From positions 118,199-182,198 of the forward strand of contig MDYQ01000030.1 of the NCBI GenBank assembly GCA_003024175.1: a stretch of DNA of 64,000 nt. The letters are read 5' to 3'. The DNA comes from Planoprotostelium fungivorum (taxonomy: Eukaryota; Evosea; Variosea; Cavosteliida; Cavosteliaceae). Numbering within the stretch: position 1 is the first letter of the stretch; every line of letters begins with the position of its first letter. This document shows positions 1-11,358 of this stretch, in pieces. Under the pieces are notes generated by a model that was given only the letters and a program-made list of their open reading frames with translations, was not told the origin of the DNA and searched no databases. The translations under genes were made by a program, and so were the position numbers.

Positions 1-689
1 AATGCTTCCTGCACAAATGTGCCAGCTAAAATATATACTCTGCAACCTATACAGGGTGTATGAATGAATATAAATCTCTCTATCGTCAACAACCTATTTT
101 CTTCTATGAGAAATAAGTACTTATAAGGGTGAAGATGAAGGACACTGCTGTCTTTTGATGATAGCTTAAGGTACCACTCAACAACACTGACCAAGTCGTT
201 CCCATCAGAGGAGACCGACACAGCATGTATATGTTGGACCTATACAACGAATTTCCGTTGAGTAGGAAGTGTGTGTTTCTGTTAAACATAACAGAATTCT
301 TCTCATCTCTCGACTCAGAATTCATCTGGAACTTGCATGGCTGTCTTTCGCAAAGTGGGATCTCACAATCCACCGATGACATGGAACGTCGGATCATCTC
401 TTTGACGATCTGAGTGGGTTGTAAAATCGTTCATCTTACTATGTCCATTTCACGATTTGAGTAGCCAAGACTGAGAAAATTGGACATGGTAGGGCAAGTG
501 GACGTGACAATCGTTTGCACTAAACCTGCCCAGTATAGTTGCCGATGTATATGAAATCACGGGGCTGGACATCTGGGTCATGAATGTGATGTTCATGGGG
601 CTGTTTCCTACAACGATGCCGTAGACTAACTTTGATTAATCCTAGTAATCTATCACTGAGAGGTTCACAGATTGATTGTGTACATCAAC

Positions 690-850
690 TGGACCGATTG
701 GAAGGGTAATGGACAGAACACGAAAGGCACGACACAGGTTGTTCCTCAATAATTCACTCTTTCCAGTCCGTTAAATCAAGTCTCACGTTCACAGAATATG
801 CTCCGAAAGCTCCTTTATCTGTTGTTGCTTCTTTGAAAAATCCCGAATAT
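690..850 (+). repeat. Diverged direct repeat, copy 1
   Basis: This segment matches 1157-1313 in the same orientation. The matching track runs from a 'gaccgat' word through 'gacagaacac', 'cacaggt', 'ttccagt', 'ctttatctg' and ends in 'aaaaatcccgaat'. By eye about 70-75 percent of positions agree with small indels, so the duplication is old. No ORF is conserved between the copies. Confidence 0.7.
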
Positions 851-1156
851 CGCCACCAGTATCTTCCTGTGTGACCCTCCCTCACGGAAAGTTGATCCTA
901 TGGTATGGACATGGACAGACTCACGCTCTTCCCGCTTCTTGTGGTATATACGAGCCACTGAGGTGTTCATGACGATGAGTTGAATGACTGAAGGATGTTG
1001 AGAACGCTCACGCTCCCTGTAGGAGGCCGTAATTTTTGCACCATCAATTCGACCTCTCCCTCGTTGCTATATACTTCTCATTGATGTTGCATCATGGTCT
1101 GAATTCGGTTTATGGGGTGCTTCAATCTTGGAACGGAATGTTTGTCTGTTGTAGTT

Positions 1157-1313
1157 GACCGATCGGCAGGGGGGCAGACAGAACACAAAGTACCACGTCA
1201 CAGGTCGTCTTTCAAGCATTCAACTATTCCAGTCTGTTAGATCAGGTCTGATCGTCTTAGAATCTGTAACGAACTCTCCTTCATCTGATGTCATTATTTC
1301 AAAAAATCCCGAA
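1157..1313 (+). repeat. Diverged direct repeat, copy 2
   Basis: Second copy of the direct repeat at 690-850, starting about 465 bases downstream of it. Both copies end with the same 'aaaaatcccgaat' word, which suggests a defined end to the repeated unit. Confidence 0.7.
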
Positions 1314-1670
1314 TGATGTTGGTATTACAAACATCACAACGCAATACACAACAAAAATCTCTCTCTGTATGTGGTCCACGTGGTCTTGACTCCTGTGAGG
1401 ACTCGTTTGTGACGATCTCGCCGGTGACGCTCGTCTATCACAAATTTCTCGTGTTAGAGATGGCGACGCTGATGTTGCAATTGACTTGCGTATGGCATGA
1501 CCCAGACCGGGAAGGTTTTCACACCTGCAACGACATCGAATATCTCTGCTGTCCACAATCGTGGAAACCATCTCGTGATAAATGAACGATCCACAGCCCT
1601 TCTAGATGACACGCTCCAGAATAGAACGATCAGAGGAGGGACATATGGAGATATGACCTAAAATAAATCA

Positions 1671-1704
1671 TTAACCGGTTAATCATTTCATTTATTAACC
1701 GGTT
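1671..1704. repeat. AACCGGTTAAT inverted repeat
   Basis: A perfect 12-bp palindrome (ttaaccggttaa) at 1671-1682 is followed about 10 bases later by attaaccggtt, giving an 11-bp inverted repeat. It could be a protein-binding site or the end of a degenerate element. No gene start is close enough to assign a role. Confidence 0.6.
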
Positions 1705-1885
1705 TGCATCAAATCAGAGTTGTTCGGTCTGCTGCTCCCACTTACAGTAGATACCATTGCTCTTTGTACATATACTAAACACGAGGGAGGTATAATAATG
1801 CTGCTATACACTCCTCTGTCCCTCTACGCTTCGTTTAGAGACATCACCTGAAGTATTCCAGCGAGTGCTTGAAATCCATTTCCCA

Positions 1886-2908
1886 TCAAATGGCCTTCAG
1901 ATCTTCCGAGTCGATCACTTGACGCAAGTTCCATCTCGTGCCATCAGAAAATCGTCTGAAGAGCACACGTTCCTGTTCTACGATCAGTACAACAACGATC
2001 GGAATAAAGTCAGACTCACCCAAGAACAATTGGCCCCACCTCCTCACACCATGAGTCTGCTGGTTCTGCAAAATGTTGCTCATGATGGAACACATCCGGG
2101 CCAGCTGGATATAACCGGCACAGCCTGTTGTTCTCTCCTTCACATAGAAAGGATTGTTAGGTCAACCTTCTCCACCTCTGCTCCTCTAGCTAGGTCTGAG
2201 GTGGCAGGAGGCGCCACTGGTATACCTGTGACCCTAGCGCTACGTGAACTGCCGATCTGGAGCCCACGCTGACGACATCTCTCCTTCAAAGCCGAAATAG
2301 AAAGGTCATTCAGATCTGTTGTCAAGTCTGATCGTAGAAAATTCCTGTGTCTGTTACAAAGCGTTCGATGGTTCAACTCATATGATTCGAAGGGAGGTGT
2401 GTCCAGCCTGTGCAGAGTAGAGTCCGATGAGATGCTCATGTCCATTCAGTGTAACCAAAGGGAGAGGAGAAGTAGAATGGTGTGCCAATTGTCTTGTCCC
2501 CCTGCTTGTCTGCCGTGGTTGAGTGATTCGTAAGATGGGTGGAATGGACAAAAGACCCACCGTGATGCTTGCCGTGAAAAGTTAGGAAGGAACTGACTGC
2601 TGTTTGCTGTTTCTGACCTACCTGAAGAGTGTTCGCCAGCGACCCCAAAGAAGAAATTCTCTGCACCTTCAACAAACTCGTTCAACCTCTTAGACAGTTT
2701 CGGTTCTCCTCCCTCGTCTCGACTTCCTCTTCCGGTGAGTTCGATGTGATGCATCCACCCCGTGAATTACTAAAATAGTGTTGTAGAGACTTGGTTTCAT
2801 TCCAGTGACCCAGTTCAATCTCCACTCTTTCAGGTCATGACATCTGATCTGGTCAACAGCCCGTTGGAGTCCTGTCCCCATATACCTCTCAAGATATGAG
2901 TCTTCCAT
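1886..2908 (-). other. Possible decayed SAP-like gene, minus strand
   Basis: Three consecutive minus-strand ORFs (2690-2908, 2140-2445, 1886-2143) could be exons of one gene. The middle one contains the word LSISALKERCRQRGLQIGSS, which resembles a SAP DNA-binding motif (two helices ending in a GL-x-G/S turn). The SAP gene at 60812-61816 has a comparable segment. I could not build a continuous reading frame through GT-AG introns, so this may be a pseudogene or chance ORFs. Confidence 0.25.
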
Positions 2909-4409
2909 ATATATACGATAGATTATTCGTCCTTACAAAAAGAGAAATAGATCTGACAACATCTCCCCTCTCGAGAAAGTCATTACTCAATGGGTCGGTC
3001 CACAACTAAAATCCGTGATCTCTCTCTATTTACCACCTTTTGCGATGTAGCATTAGAGCTCACAAGTCTGTCGCACCCTTTCCACTGTGCTTTCGGACAC
3101 CAATCTGCGTAGTGTTTCTTGAAAGGGTGAAGTAGAGGCCATGTTGAAGTAAAATACATAAGAGCGTCTGTGGGCAGTGGCATCTTTGATGTCTGTTTCA
3201 AAAGACAAGAGACTCCTCCTGTACCAGAAGGATCTCATGAAACAGATCGAGGAAAGACCGCTTGAGGTCAATGCTGCAAAGATACAGCAACAAATAAAGA
3301 AATTGTACTGAACTTCCAATTCTTATGTCGTCCTCCAAATGTATCAGCACAATTTTAAATCTGGAATGGTACACTGTGCGATGAGCTTGAGGTCTTTCAA
3401 TTGAGATGCTATAGAATCACTCGTTGATCACCTTGATGATTCTGGCTGGATTGCATGTCACGTCGGTAGATTGTATACACCATAGAGAAGAGAGGGCCAA
3501 AGAGCGTGTCCTATCTCGTCTTTCTTCTCCATTCCTCAGCTGCCTCCTTCGTCCCTTCTATTCTCGCGTTTGTTACACGTTGGTAGACAGCGATCCATTG
3601 CTTTCAAAGACCATACAGTGACTCCCTTGCTCTGTTATACACAGCGTTGGCATTGATCTCAGAAAGTCAGATCGAGTCATCGACACCCAGCGGAAAGAGT
3701 TTAACGCCCTTTCTGCACACCCACCTAAAAGAACTGGGTCATCTTGGGTATTTTGAAATCAACTTCCACTCGATGCATCGTCGTATCTGTCGTTTCGCTT
3801 CTGGTCTTTGGACTTCGTCTTCTCACCAGTCGGTCCCCACGACGATGTTCGTTCCTTCTTGTTCAACATCTCCGAGAGAACTAGGGCAGGAGAAGCCAGC
3901 CCAGTTTTCTCAGTTGTTTTTCGAGTTGTGGCTTTCACAGCCACAACGTCACTTTTTACACATCGCGGACCACGAAATCGCAATATTCAGTCAAAATAAC
4001 TGTCTCCGAAGAAAACAAAGAAACATGAGAACAAACCTGAACAGCTGACAGAGTTTGCAACAAACGATAGCGACGCGGATACATCTGCAAAGGGCCAACG
4101 TAGTTTTTGTAGATGAAGAGGTCAGTAATATGTCCCTTGCTTTTTGACTGAGTGGAATAGCCTGAGGTAGTCTGTGTAATATTTATATACAGCCACAGTG
4201 ATTGAGGTGGAATAGAAAGAGAAAGATGCGAGAGGAGAGGTATAGAAGAAGGAGAGAGGACACAAGATGTTAGGTTACGATGATAATCGATCGGGAGATG
4301 ATTATGACGATCCTTTAGTTTTACAATATGATCTAGAGTGATAATAGATAACAAAACAAGGATAAAAAGACTATGGTTTTTTCGTGGGGGTTGAAAGCTT
4401 TATTTAGCT
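2909..4409. other. Region without a supported gene
   Basis: Only weak candidates are present. A 40-codon plus-strand ORF at 3189-3311, rich in Lys, Gln and Glu, could be a terminal exon. A lysine-rich minus-strand ORF lies at 3759-3983. Neither has a recognisable domain or partner exons. Confidence 0.4.
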
Positions 4410-4865
4410 ATGCGTCATGGGGTCTTCAACGAGCGTAACACAAGAAAGGAAGAAGAGGCAAGAGGAAGAGAGACGAGAGGAGAGATGGGAGGGAACATTG
4501 AGAGAAGAGAAGAGAAAGAAGGGAACATCGATCAACAAGGTATGTCGATTGAAATCGAGCAGGCATGTGGCTGCGAAACAGGAGAATTAACAGTCGATGG
4601 ATACGAAGAGGACGAAGCAGAGGAGTTGTTGAACAGCATCATCACACCCGAGTATCTGAAGGAGGGAGAGGTGAACTATCCCATCGTCGCACGAAAGGGA
4701 ACCAACTTTGCTTCTCAATTCGCCAAATTCTGGAATCAAATCATCTCCAAGAGTACGAACAAGATCTTGTTCGATGGCCACTTCCTCGAGCCTGTAGAGC
4801 CACCTCACATTGCTGATTCACAGACGAGAGATTACAATAACAATTCAACAGAAAAACACCATTAA
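4410..4865 (+). pseudogene. Solitary STAG-like (cohesin SA/SCC3) fragment
   Basis: A single-exon ORF of 151 codons. The N-terminal third is Arg/Glu-rich and unremarkable. From about residue 75 the sequence resembles the STAG domain of the cohesin subunit SCC3/SA: an acidic lead-in, a VNYPIVARKG segment, then FAKFWNQII, NKILFDGHFLEPV and a terminal SQTRD that stands where family members have S-x-x-R before an RHT. Only about 70 residues of the domain remain, while SCC3 proteins are usually over 1,000 aa with long HEAT-repeat regions. The stop lies 19 bp before the convergent stop of the peptidase gene. I infer a truncated copy or a stand-alone STAG module. The homology is judged by eye only. 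Confidence 0.4.
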
Positions 4866-4884
4866 GCCTTCACGATCAATTTAT

Positions 4885-7029
4885 CTAAGGTAGAGAGATC
4901 GCATACTTGGCCAGTACAACAAAGTTGGGGGTTCCCAAACCTGTTATTGGATCCCAGCCTGCAACGGCATGAAAGCCAGGGCAGCGCCCAAAACGATTAC
5001 TACCGCTGACGACGTCATAGAAAGCGTTAGGAATAGTTGCAGCCTTGTAGAGAAGGGGGTTGATGAATCCCAAAGGCTTTTTTCCATTCTAGAACCAGTC
5101 AGATCTTTTTGCGCCATTTTCTTCACCTTCAGACGGATACCATTGATGATAGAAATCATACCACTAAAGGTGGGGGCAGAGCAAGAGGTACCAGACTCAT
5201 ATCCAACGAAGCCCTTAACGACAACTCGGAAGCCAGTACCAACTGTAGAGACATCAGGCCGACCTCTACCACTAGCGTTAAAGTAGCTAGTAGGCAAGTT
5301 GGGAGTTTTTAAGAACTTATCCACAGCAGCCTGTTGCCAAGCAGGGATACCAACTTCATTTGCAAAACCTCCACCACTAAATTCGGTTCCAACTTCACTG
5401 TAAGATCCATCTGTTTGAGTCAGAAACAATAAATGAGATAAAATGACTTTTACCATGTTCAATATGAATTCTGGTGGCGCCAACAAGAGTAACCCAAGGG
5501 CTGGGCGGGAAATCAGGTTGAAAGGACTTTCCATCACTGCTGCAACCCACTCCATCATCACCTGATGCGTGTGAAGGGGTGTGGGATAGATGTAGGCACT
5601 TACCAGAGCCATAGATAGTGGTGACACCACGTGTACCAAGCTTCATGTACTCATCTGAGATTCTATTGACCTGTTCGTCATCAGCTCAGGCCAATCGTCA
5701 AGATGACAATGGTGATTATGATGTGTCAGGAGGAGGAGAAGGATAGTGATTCAAAGATAGATACCTCGTCAATGGGGTAACCTCCATCCAGTACCCAAGA
5801 GATGGAATGAACGAGAGGGGGCTTGGGGTCGTTAACAAGATCGATCGCATACTTAAGGAAGGCAGTGTACTCATCACCATCCTGTAAACTCTTTAGATCC
5901 TATCAACTGCTCCCGCACAATGATGATGTCTCACATTATAGTTGTAGTAGTAAGTGGGGGCAAAACCACCAAGAGCAGCAAGGTATTGGATATCTAAGGA
6001 AGCCTCGTTGCCTGGTCTTGTGGGGTCGTTGTCTACATCTCCGAGGTACTTCACAACCTTGACAGAAGTCAACTTTGGGGCGAACTTCTGAAAGAAGTAC
6101 TGGAGATCGGCAGGGTCCATATTTTCTCAAGACAATGTGAGTCATCATAACAAATGGGATGTACCAAAGAATAGGAGAGAATCACCTTGTTCAAAGACAG
6201 CTTGTGTGTTGTTGACCTTCAAGTCGATAACGGGAGCGGTCACATTGTATCGAGAGCGAATGACATCGGGCGTGACATTGCGGACAATTGGACTGTTGGG
6301 GGAAGGCTCAGTCGTGTGCGATCTAACGCGGGCAAGAGGGCTCTTGGGGAATCCGTGAAGAGGTGTGACAAACTGAACTATATTGTCCAAGTGTTTGGGA
6401 ACTCTGTAAGGGGTCTCTGAACGGATGATGGGGTTGGCTGCAATGGTTGGAGAATGGATCATATGAGGGGGGGTCACACCAGCTGAGGCAGAGTGGATGT
6501 ACGTGCTCAGCTTGCAGTCAAAGAGACGCTCGACTTGAGCGGTGGTGGCACTAATCTTGATGTGACCTCCTGCAGGAGTTGTCTCATAGTCAATTCCCTC
6601 TGCATCCAACCACTGAGTAACCCGGAAGAGGACATCAGTTTCAATTCGTTCCATATCAAATGATTGAGTGTTTGTACCTCGGCTACATCAGAGGCGTGAG
6701 GGGCAGTAAGAGCTTTCAACTCGTGGAACGAGAGGTGTTGACTGAAAGAAGGAGAATCAGGATTGGAGATCTCCAGTGCAATACGTTCGACCTCGTCCAA
6801 GTTTCTCTCCTTCAGAGCAATGAACAATTCTCTGACCTATAACCCTCTCAGAAGTGTTCTCATGTCTTCTCATCCTCTAGTCTACCTTATTCTGTGCGGG
6901 TTTGCCTGCGGCAGTCCATCCATGTTTGCGACTAGCCATGAACTCTCTGGCTTTACCAGGTTCATAGACTCTGGCCTCAGTAAACGCACCAAGTGCAAGG
7001 AGTACCAGTAAGATGACGTTGCTGTGCAT
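4885..7029 (-). CDS. TPP1: Tripeptidyl-peptidase I (sedolisin, S53) precursor
   Basis: A secreted or lysosomal serine-carboxyl peptidase that removes tripeptides from protein N-termini. The start at 7029 opens a signal peptide (MHSNVILLVLLALGAFTEA). The propeptide follows (SPSFSQHLSFHEL, typical of pro-kumamolisin), then the catalytic domain. The Glu and Asp of the S53 triad sit in NEASLDIQYL, and the nucleophile in ESGTSCSAPTFSG. A calcium-site Asp is in AGWDPITGLGTPNF near the C-terminus. The gene has several small introns: one after the AQNK codons (about 6839-6888), and a 38-bp one at 5089-5126 that restores the frame from IRLK to NGKKPLGFINP. All family landmarks are present in order, so the enzyme looks intact. 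In an amoeba it would act in phagolysosomal protein digestion. That last point is inference. Confidence 0.92.
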
Positions 7030-7789
7030 TGTTGGTCGACCTAATTTGTGATGCACTCCGGCAGACCACTTTGTTCGTGTGAAATGTCTTTTTCATCACG
7101 AAGTAACCAATAATCATCGTTGTATTGATTAGGTGACTTCGGGCCGATAGCAATATTGAGAACCCGTCCATCTTTTTCGATTCAGTGAAATGTGATATGG
7201 CCTTAGCCTCAAGGAGGTGTGTCTTATCGATGGCCTCTTTCCATAGAACTCATGGATGTACCTGTCCACTGTACGTACTGATATCTACTCCCGCCAGCAG
7301 GATAATATGATCTTCTGTTAATTATCACACGATCACAACGACTCACTTGATGGATTTACTAGAATCTTTCAAGTGAATCCATCATCTCTCCGATGGACCG
7401 AATCTATGATGTACATGTCCTTTCTATCTCCAAGACTGTGAGTAATGAAATTAGCAGAATATCTGCATCATCGTGGCAAGTACGATGTCAGCCTCTCACT
7501 TCCTGCATTTGGAATAGCCCCACGTTCTGTTTCTGGTTTCGTCGATAACCTGGGAGAATCAGGCACACTACGAATCGAATCACACACATCTCTCCATCAT
7601 TATCTATATCGAGATCTGCATGAAGGTTGTCTATGGGCGTTGCAGAGACCGTCGCATACTATTTGATCGGGTCAAAGATGTGAGATGATGATAAGACTAA
7701 CCTCTTTGTCTTCAAAATGGTCCTTCAATCGCATATATTGATTACAGTACTGCTGATCGATTCGAGGCATCACTTTATCACAGTTGAAT
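7030..7789. other. Intergenic region between TPP1 start and LSD1-SRI stop
   Basis: This is the upstream region of the peptidase gene and the 3' flank of the demethylase gene. No ORF has recognisable content. The one at 7445-7666 is 73 codons of ordinary composition. It contains the interleaved inverted repeats at 7344-7384. Confidence 0.5.
7344..7384. repeat. Interleaved inverted repeats (pseudoknot-like)
   Basis: CACTTGA at 7344-7350 pairs with TCAAGTG at 7369-7375, and TGATGGATT at 7348-7356 pairs with AATCCATCA at 7376-7384. The arms are interleaved rather than nested, the order seen in H-type pseudoknots. The two left arms overlap by three bases, so the stems would compete or be coaxial. 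Confidence 0.5.
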
Positions 7790-10700
7790 TCAGTTGAACG
7801 GTGGCTTCTTATCCTCCTTCATCTTCTTGACGTAATCCACCACCAACTTGTTCACTCTCTGCTTCATCTGCTCCCTCTCTTCCTCTCCCATCTTCTCTTC
7901 TCCTCCACTCCTCTTCATCTCTTTACTCCCACAGATGTGAGTCAACTTCCTCGCCAACTGTCTCATCATTAGTCTCTTCCATCATCATCATTCATCACGC
8001 ACGTGTTTAAAGTCTTCCTTCTGCATCTGTTTACCGTGCTTGGCCACGGTTTTAGACAGACTCGAGACGACTGCAGAGGACAACAAGTCCTTCGTCTCTC
8101 TCGGTAGCTTGATCTCCTGGCTGACGTTGAGTTCTGTCTTCTTGACATCTTCTGTCGATGTGGTTGGTGTTGGATCAGATGTTGGTGGTCTCTGTTGTAG
8201 GATGGGATGTCTCTGCTCCACGCTTCTCTCTTCTGAATGGATGGGTGGAGATTGATGATGAAGAGGATGAGGTTGATGATGAGTGGGGTGAGGTTGTGGC
8301 TGTGGAGGGTAGGTCGCCTGCGTGACGTCATCACACGTCATCACATTCTCTCACCTCTTGACGAGGTGGCTGGTTGTAGTACGACCTCTGTTCTCTGTTC
8401 TGTACATATATATAGTCGTTGTGTGGTCTGTCCCTGTAGTTCCTCTCGTGTGGTGATCTTTCAACGGAAATCTGTTGACGTTTGGCGGGAGAGGGTGAAT
8501 AATACGGGCGAGTTGTAGATGGCGACAATTGCTGTGAAAATTCCGAGGACGGCGTGGTAGGTATCGTGGCCGCTGCGGCGGCGGCTCTCGCCCTGAGTGA
8601 AATCAGTCGAAATTCAAATTTCAAATGTCTCACCTGGCGGGAAGAAAGTCCAAGGCCCTCTTGTTGCACTGATTTGGATTGTAATAATCTCCAAATTTCT
8701 CCTCCTTCTTGATGCCATTCTGACTCAATCCACTGTTTCGGTCGACCGATGAAGAGGGAAGAGAAGAGAGGGAGGTCGATGCATCGTTGATCTGTCCTTC
8801 CACTCTCTTTGGTATCTTGTACACGCTGCTGAATAGCCAAGAATAGCTCGGGTTAAATTTAGCCTTCTTCATCTTGAAGCCCCTCCTGCCCCTGCGGGTT
8901 CCCTTCCTCTCTGCGTTAATTTTGGCTCTCAGTCTCTTCTGCTGGTTCTTTTTCTGTGGTGTCTTAACATGCTCAGAGGTCCACTCCTTGTACAGCGTCT
9001 GCACGTCGAAATCGACGACGATTTCTCCTTGAAATTTCCGGCAGATATCACCCGCTGTCCTCAAGCCACTGAGGTAAGCACCTGACGAGCGTCACGGATT
9101 CGAATTCTCCGCGAGATTTCTCACCGGCGGCCGTGGCCGGATGGGTCCTCGTCGTGGCTTCTCCCGCGAAAAACAAGTTTTCATCGACTTTTCGGGCCAA
9201 ACTGTCGTAATCGTCACCGCTGCTGTTGACTGCGATGTAAGAGTAAGATCCCATGGCAAATGGATCGCTCCCCCAGCGAGTTACGATGCTTCGAGTGGGG
9301 CGAGGGATCTCTCTGCCGAACAACTTTCCCAGTGACGTCATCACACGTGATACGATCTATTTTTAGAGTCAGTGGCGGGTTGTAGATGACGTTACCTCTT
9401 CTTCACTGCGGGTCTCCGAGGCGTAAGCGGCTTCCCCGGCCATGAGAGCGATGAGAACCGGACGGCCCATGCACCTGTGGCTCGGTTTCAATCCCCACTC
9501 CCTCCCTTTTTTCACCTGTGGAGGTTCCAGTATAAATAAAATTCGCCTCTGTGACGACCCTCGTCCGCCGTCTGACCAAAGTAATCTAATTCATCGTTCC
9601 AGAAGACTTCGGGGAAGAGTAGTACCACCTCCAAGAATGAGATCGACGTGATGAAATGCTTCTCACCTTGTTCAATAAACCAAAACCGAGATTATCAATG
9701 GATTTCTGTTTCCATTCCGGTAGTGGAGGTGAAAATTGGATGCTCCTGTTCCCATCAGCTCGAAATGTCATAGAAAACTCACTTGGATTTCAATACTCCC
9801 AGGGAAACGGTACAGAGGACGGCATCACACTGGATGTCCCCCGACGATGTCGTTACTATGGCACTGTGATCCTTTGCATCTCCGGTGTTGTAAGTCACCA
9901 TGGATACCGAAGTGTTCAGACGTAGATCGAGCCCGTCGTGCAGTCGATCGGCTATGCTGCCGTAGCCTTGTCTCAAGAGGCAGTGATCGCCGGCCCAATC
10001 ATAAGAGTCGTCTTGGTCCCAATTTTTACGCGACACCTATCCATTTCATCAGCACCATCAGACGATCATGATCACGTCCATCATCGCGGCACGTCTTCGC
10101 ATCACGCCTTGACATGATCATCTCATCACCTTGTGTAGATCGATGGCACATCCATATTCGAGATTTGCCACGTGCCAATCGAACAGTCGATCTCTCTTCT
10201 TCTTCTCTTCCTCACTCCACTCTTCCCCGTTCTTCTTCCTCAAGATATCGATCGATGCACCCAACGACTCTTCTAATTCTTCTCTCTCTTCTGCACACTG
10301 CTGAAGTACCGTATTGAACAAGCCTTCCACTTGTTTGTCTGTCTCCTTGTCCACGTGGACTCCATCGATGTCGTAGATGGGGCACTCGTAGGTGAGAGGA
10401 TGGAGCTTTGTCTCCAGTTGCTTGCAGACTGTGGTCAGGGGGTTACCCTCTAAACCGGTGACGATGGATGCGCCGAGATCGACTCCCTCGCCGAGCGACC
10501 TGTCCGTGTTGACCCTTCCACCGACTCGATTCCTTCCTTCTAAGAGGGTGACCTGATGGAGTCATCACGATCATGTGATATGGACACGTGAACATGATGA
10601 TGCGAACCTGATAGCCGAGATGATGGAGCTGACGGGCGGCGGCGAGCCCGGACATACCAGCACCGATGACCACGACTTTGTATTGTCTGTCTGGTTTCTC

Positions 10701-11256
10701 TGGAACGGCATGCTTGACGACTCCAGTGTTGATGAATCCGTAGCGAGATAGAAATTGGTGGGCGGGGGAAACGAAAGGGCGATATTTCGTCTGCACGGTT
10801 CACATTAGAAGGGATGGGTGAGAGTGTGATAGAATGCAGGTAATAATGGTGGGTGAGAGGGTGGGGAATGTACTCTCTCACTTGTATGGACTTTTCGGCC
10901 GCTTCGACCGTGATGAATTTGTGTAAATCGTCTTGCCAGAGTGTCAAGATGTGATTTCTGGTAGACACGTAGACCTCTTGGGCATCAACGAAAGCGGGGA
11001 GAGCTTGTTTCTCTAATTCTGACATATCAAACGGTGGGAGATCAGCCGCCAATGCAGCCACTATCACATGATTAGAGGAAATCCGAAAATCAGAGGGGTA
11101 GGGTCAAGTGACACTGTACGACCACTCACCTTGATCTTTCTGCAAGATATCATCGTCCGTCGTTTCATCGTTCTCTTCATCGTTATAATTGACCTTCGCC
11201 TTCTCTTTCAGACGCTTACTACTGCGTCCCTCTCCATTCTTCTTAGAAATGCCCAT
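7790..11256 (-). CDS. LSD1-type lysine demethylase fused to SETD2-like SRI domain
   Basis: A multi-exon gene for about 1,000 residues. A basic, acidic-tailed N-terminus starts at 11256. Next is a SWIRM domain (ALPAFVDAQEVYVSTRNHIL ... FLSRYGFINTG), then a flavin amine oxidase domain. The FAD-binding motif is VVVIGAGMSGLAAARQL, the conserved flavin-side lysine is in PPLPEWKQ, and the C-terminal FAD motif is FFAGEATTRTHPATAAGAYL. RLFDWHVANLEYG runs straight into YDWAGDHCLLRQGYG, so there is no Tower insertion. This resembles plant LDL/FLD proteins rather than animal KDM1A. The frame then continues through a basic linker and a Pro/His/Arg-rich stretch. It ends with an SRI-type domain: EDFKH splices to LARKLTH, then a basic helix to PPFN-stop. 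The junctions at about 8595-8635, 8300-8337 and 7945-8000 all have GT-AG ends and keep the frame. The enzyme would be nuclear and would demethylate histone lysines. The SRI would tether it to phosphorylated RNA polymerase II (inference). Confidence 0.8.
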
Positions 11257-11358
11257 TCGCCACGATCGATAATCACGTCAATGATGCGCCGATACGACCG
11301 TTGTAATTTAAAAAGGTGAATTTTTCGCATTTTCATACAAACCACAAAGGCCGTTTAT

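Larger units (their letters stand above)
1..1885. other. Gene-poor region, no supported gene
   Basis: Short ORFs occur on both strands (for example 225-413 and 1313-1585), but none shows a recognisable domain, a signal peptide or a convincing chain of exons. The stretch contains the direct repeat at about 690-850 and 1157-1313 and the hairpin near 1671-1704, listed separately. It may be decayed repeat or mobile DNA. Confidence 0.5.

Noticed and set aside
3189-3311. A 40-codon plus-strand ORF starting MSVSKDKRLLLYQKDLMKQI
   Set aside because: Composition is protein-like, but no upstream exon, domain or promoter supports it. Kept only as a note.
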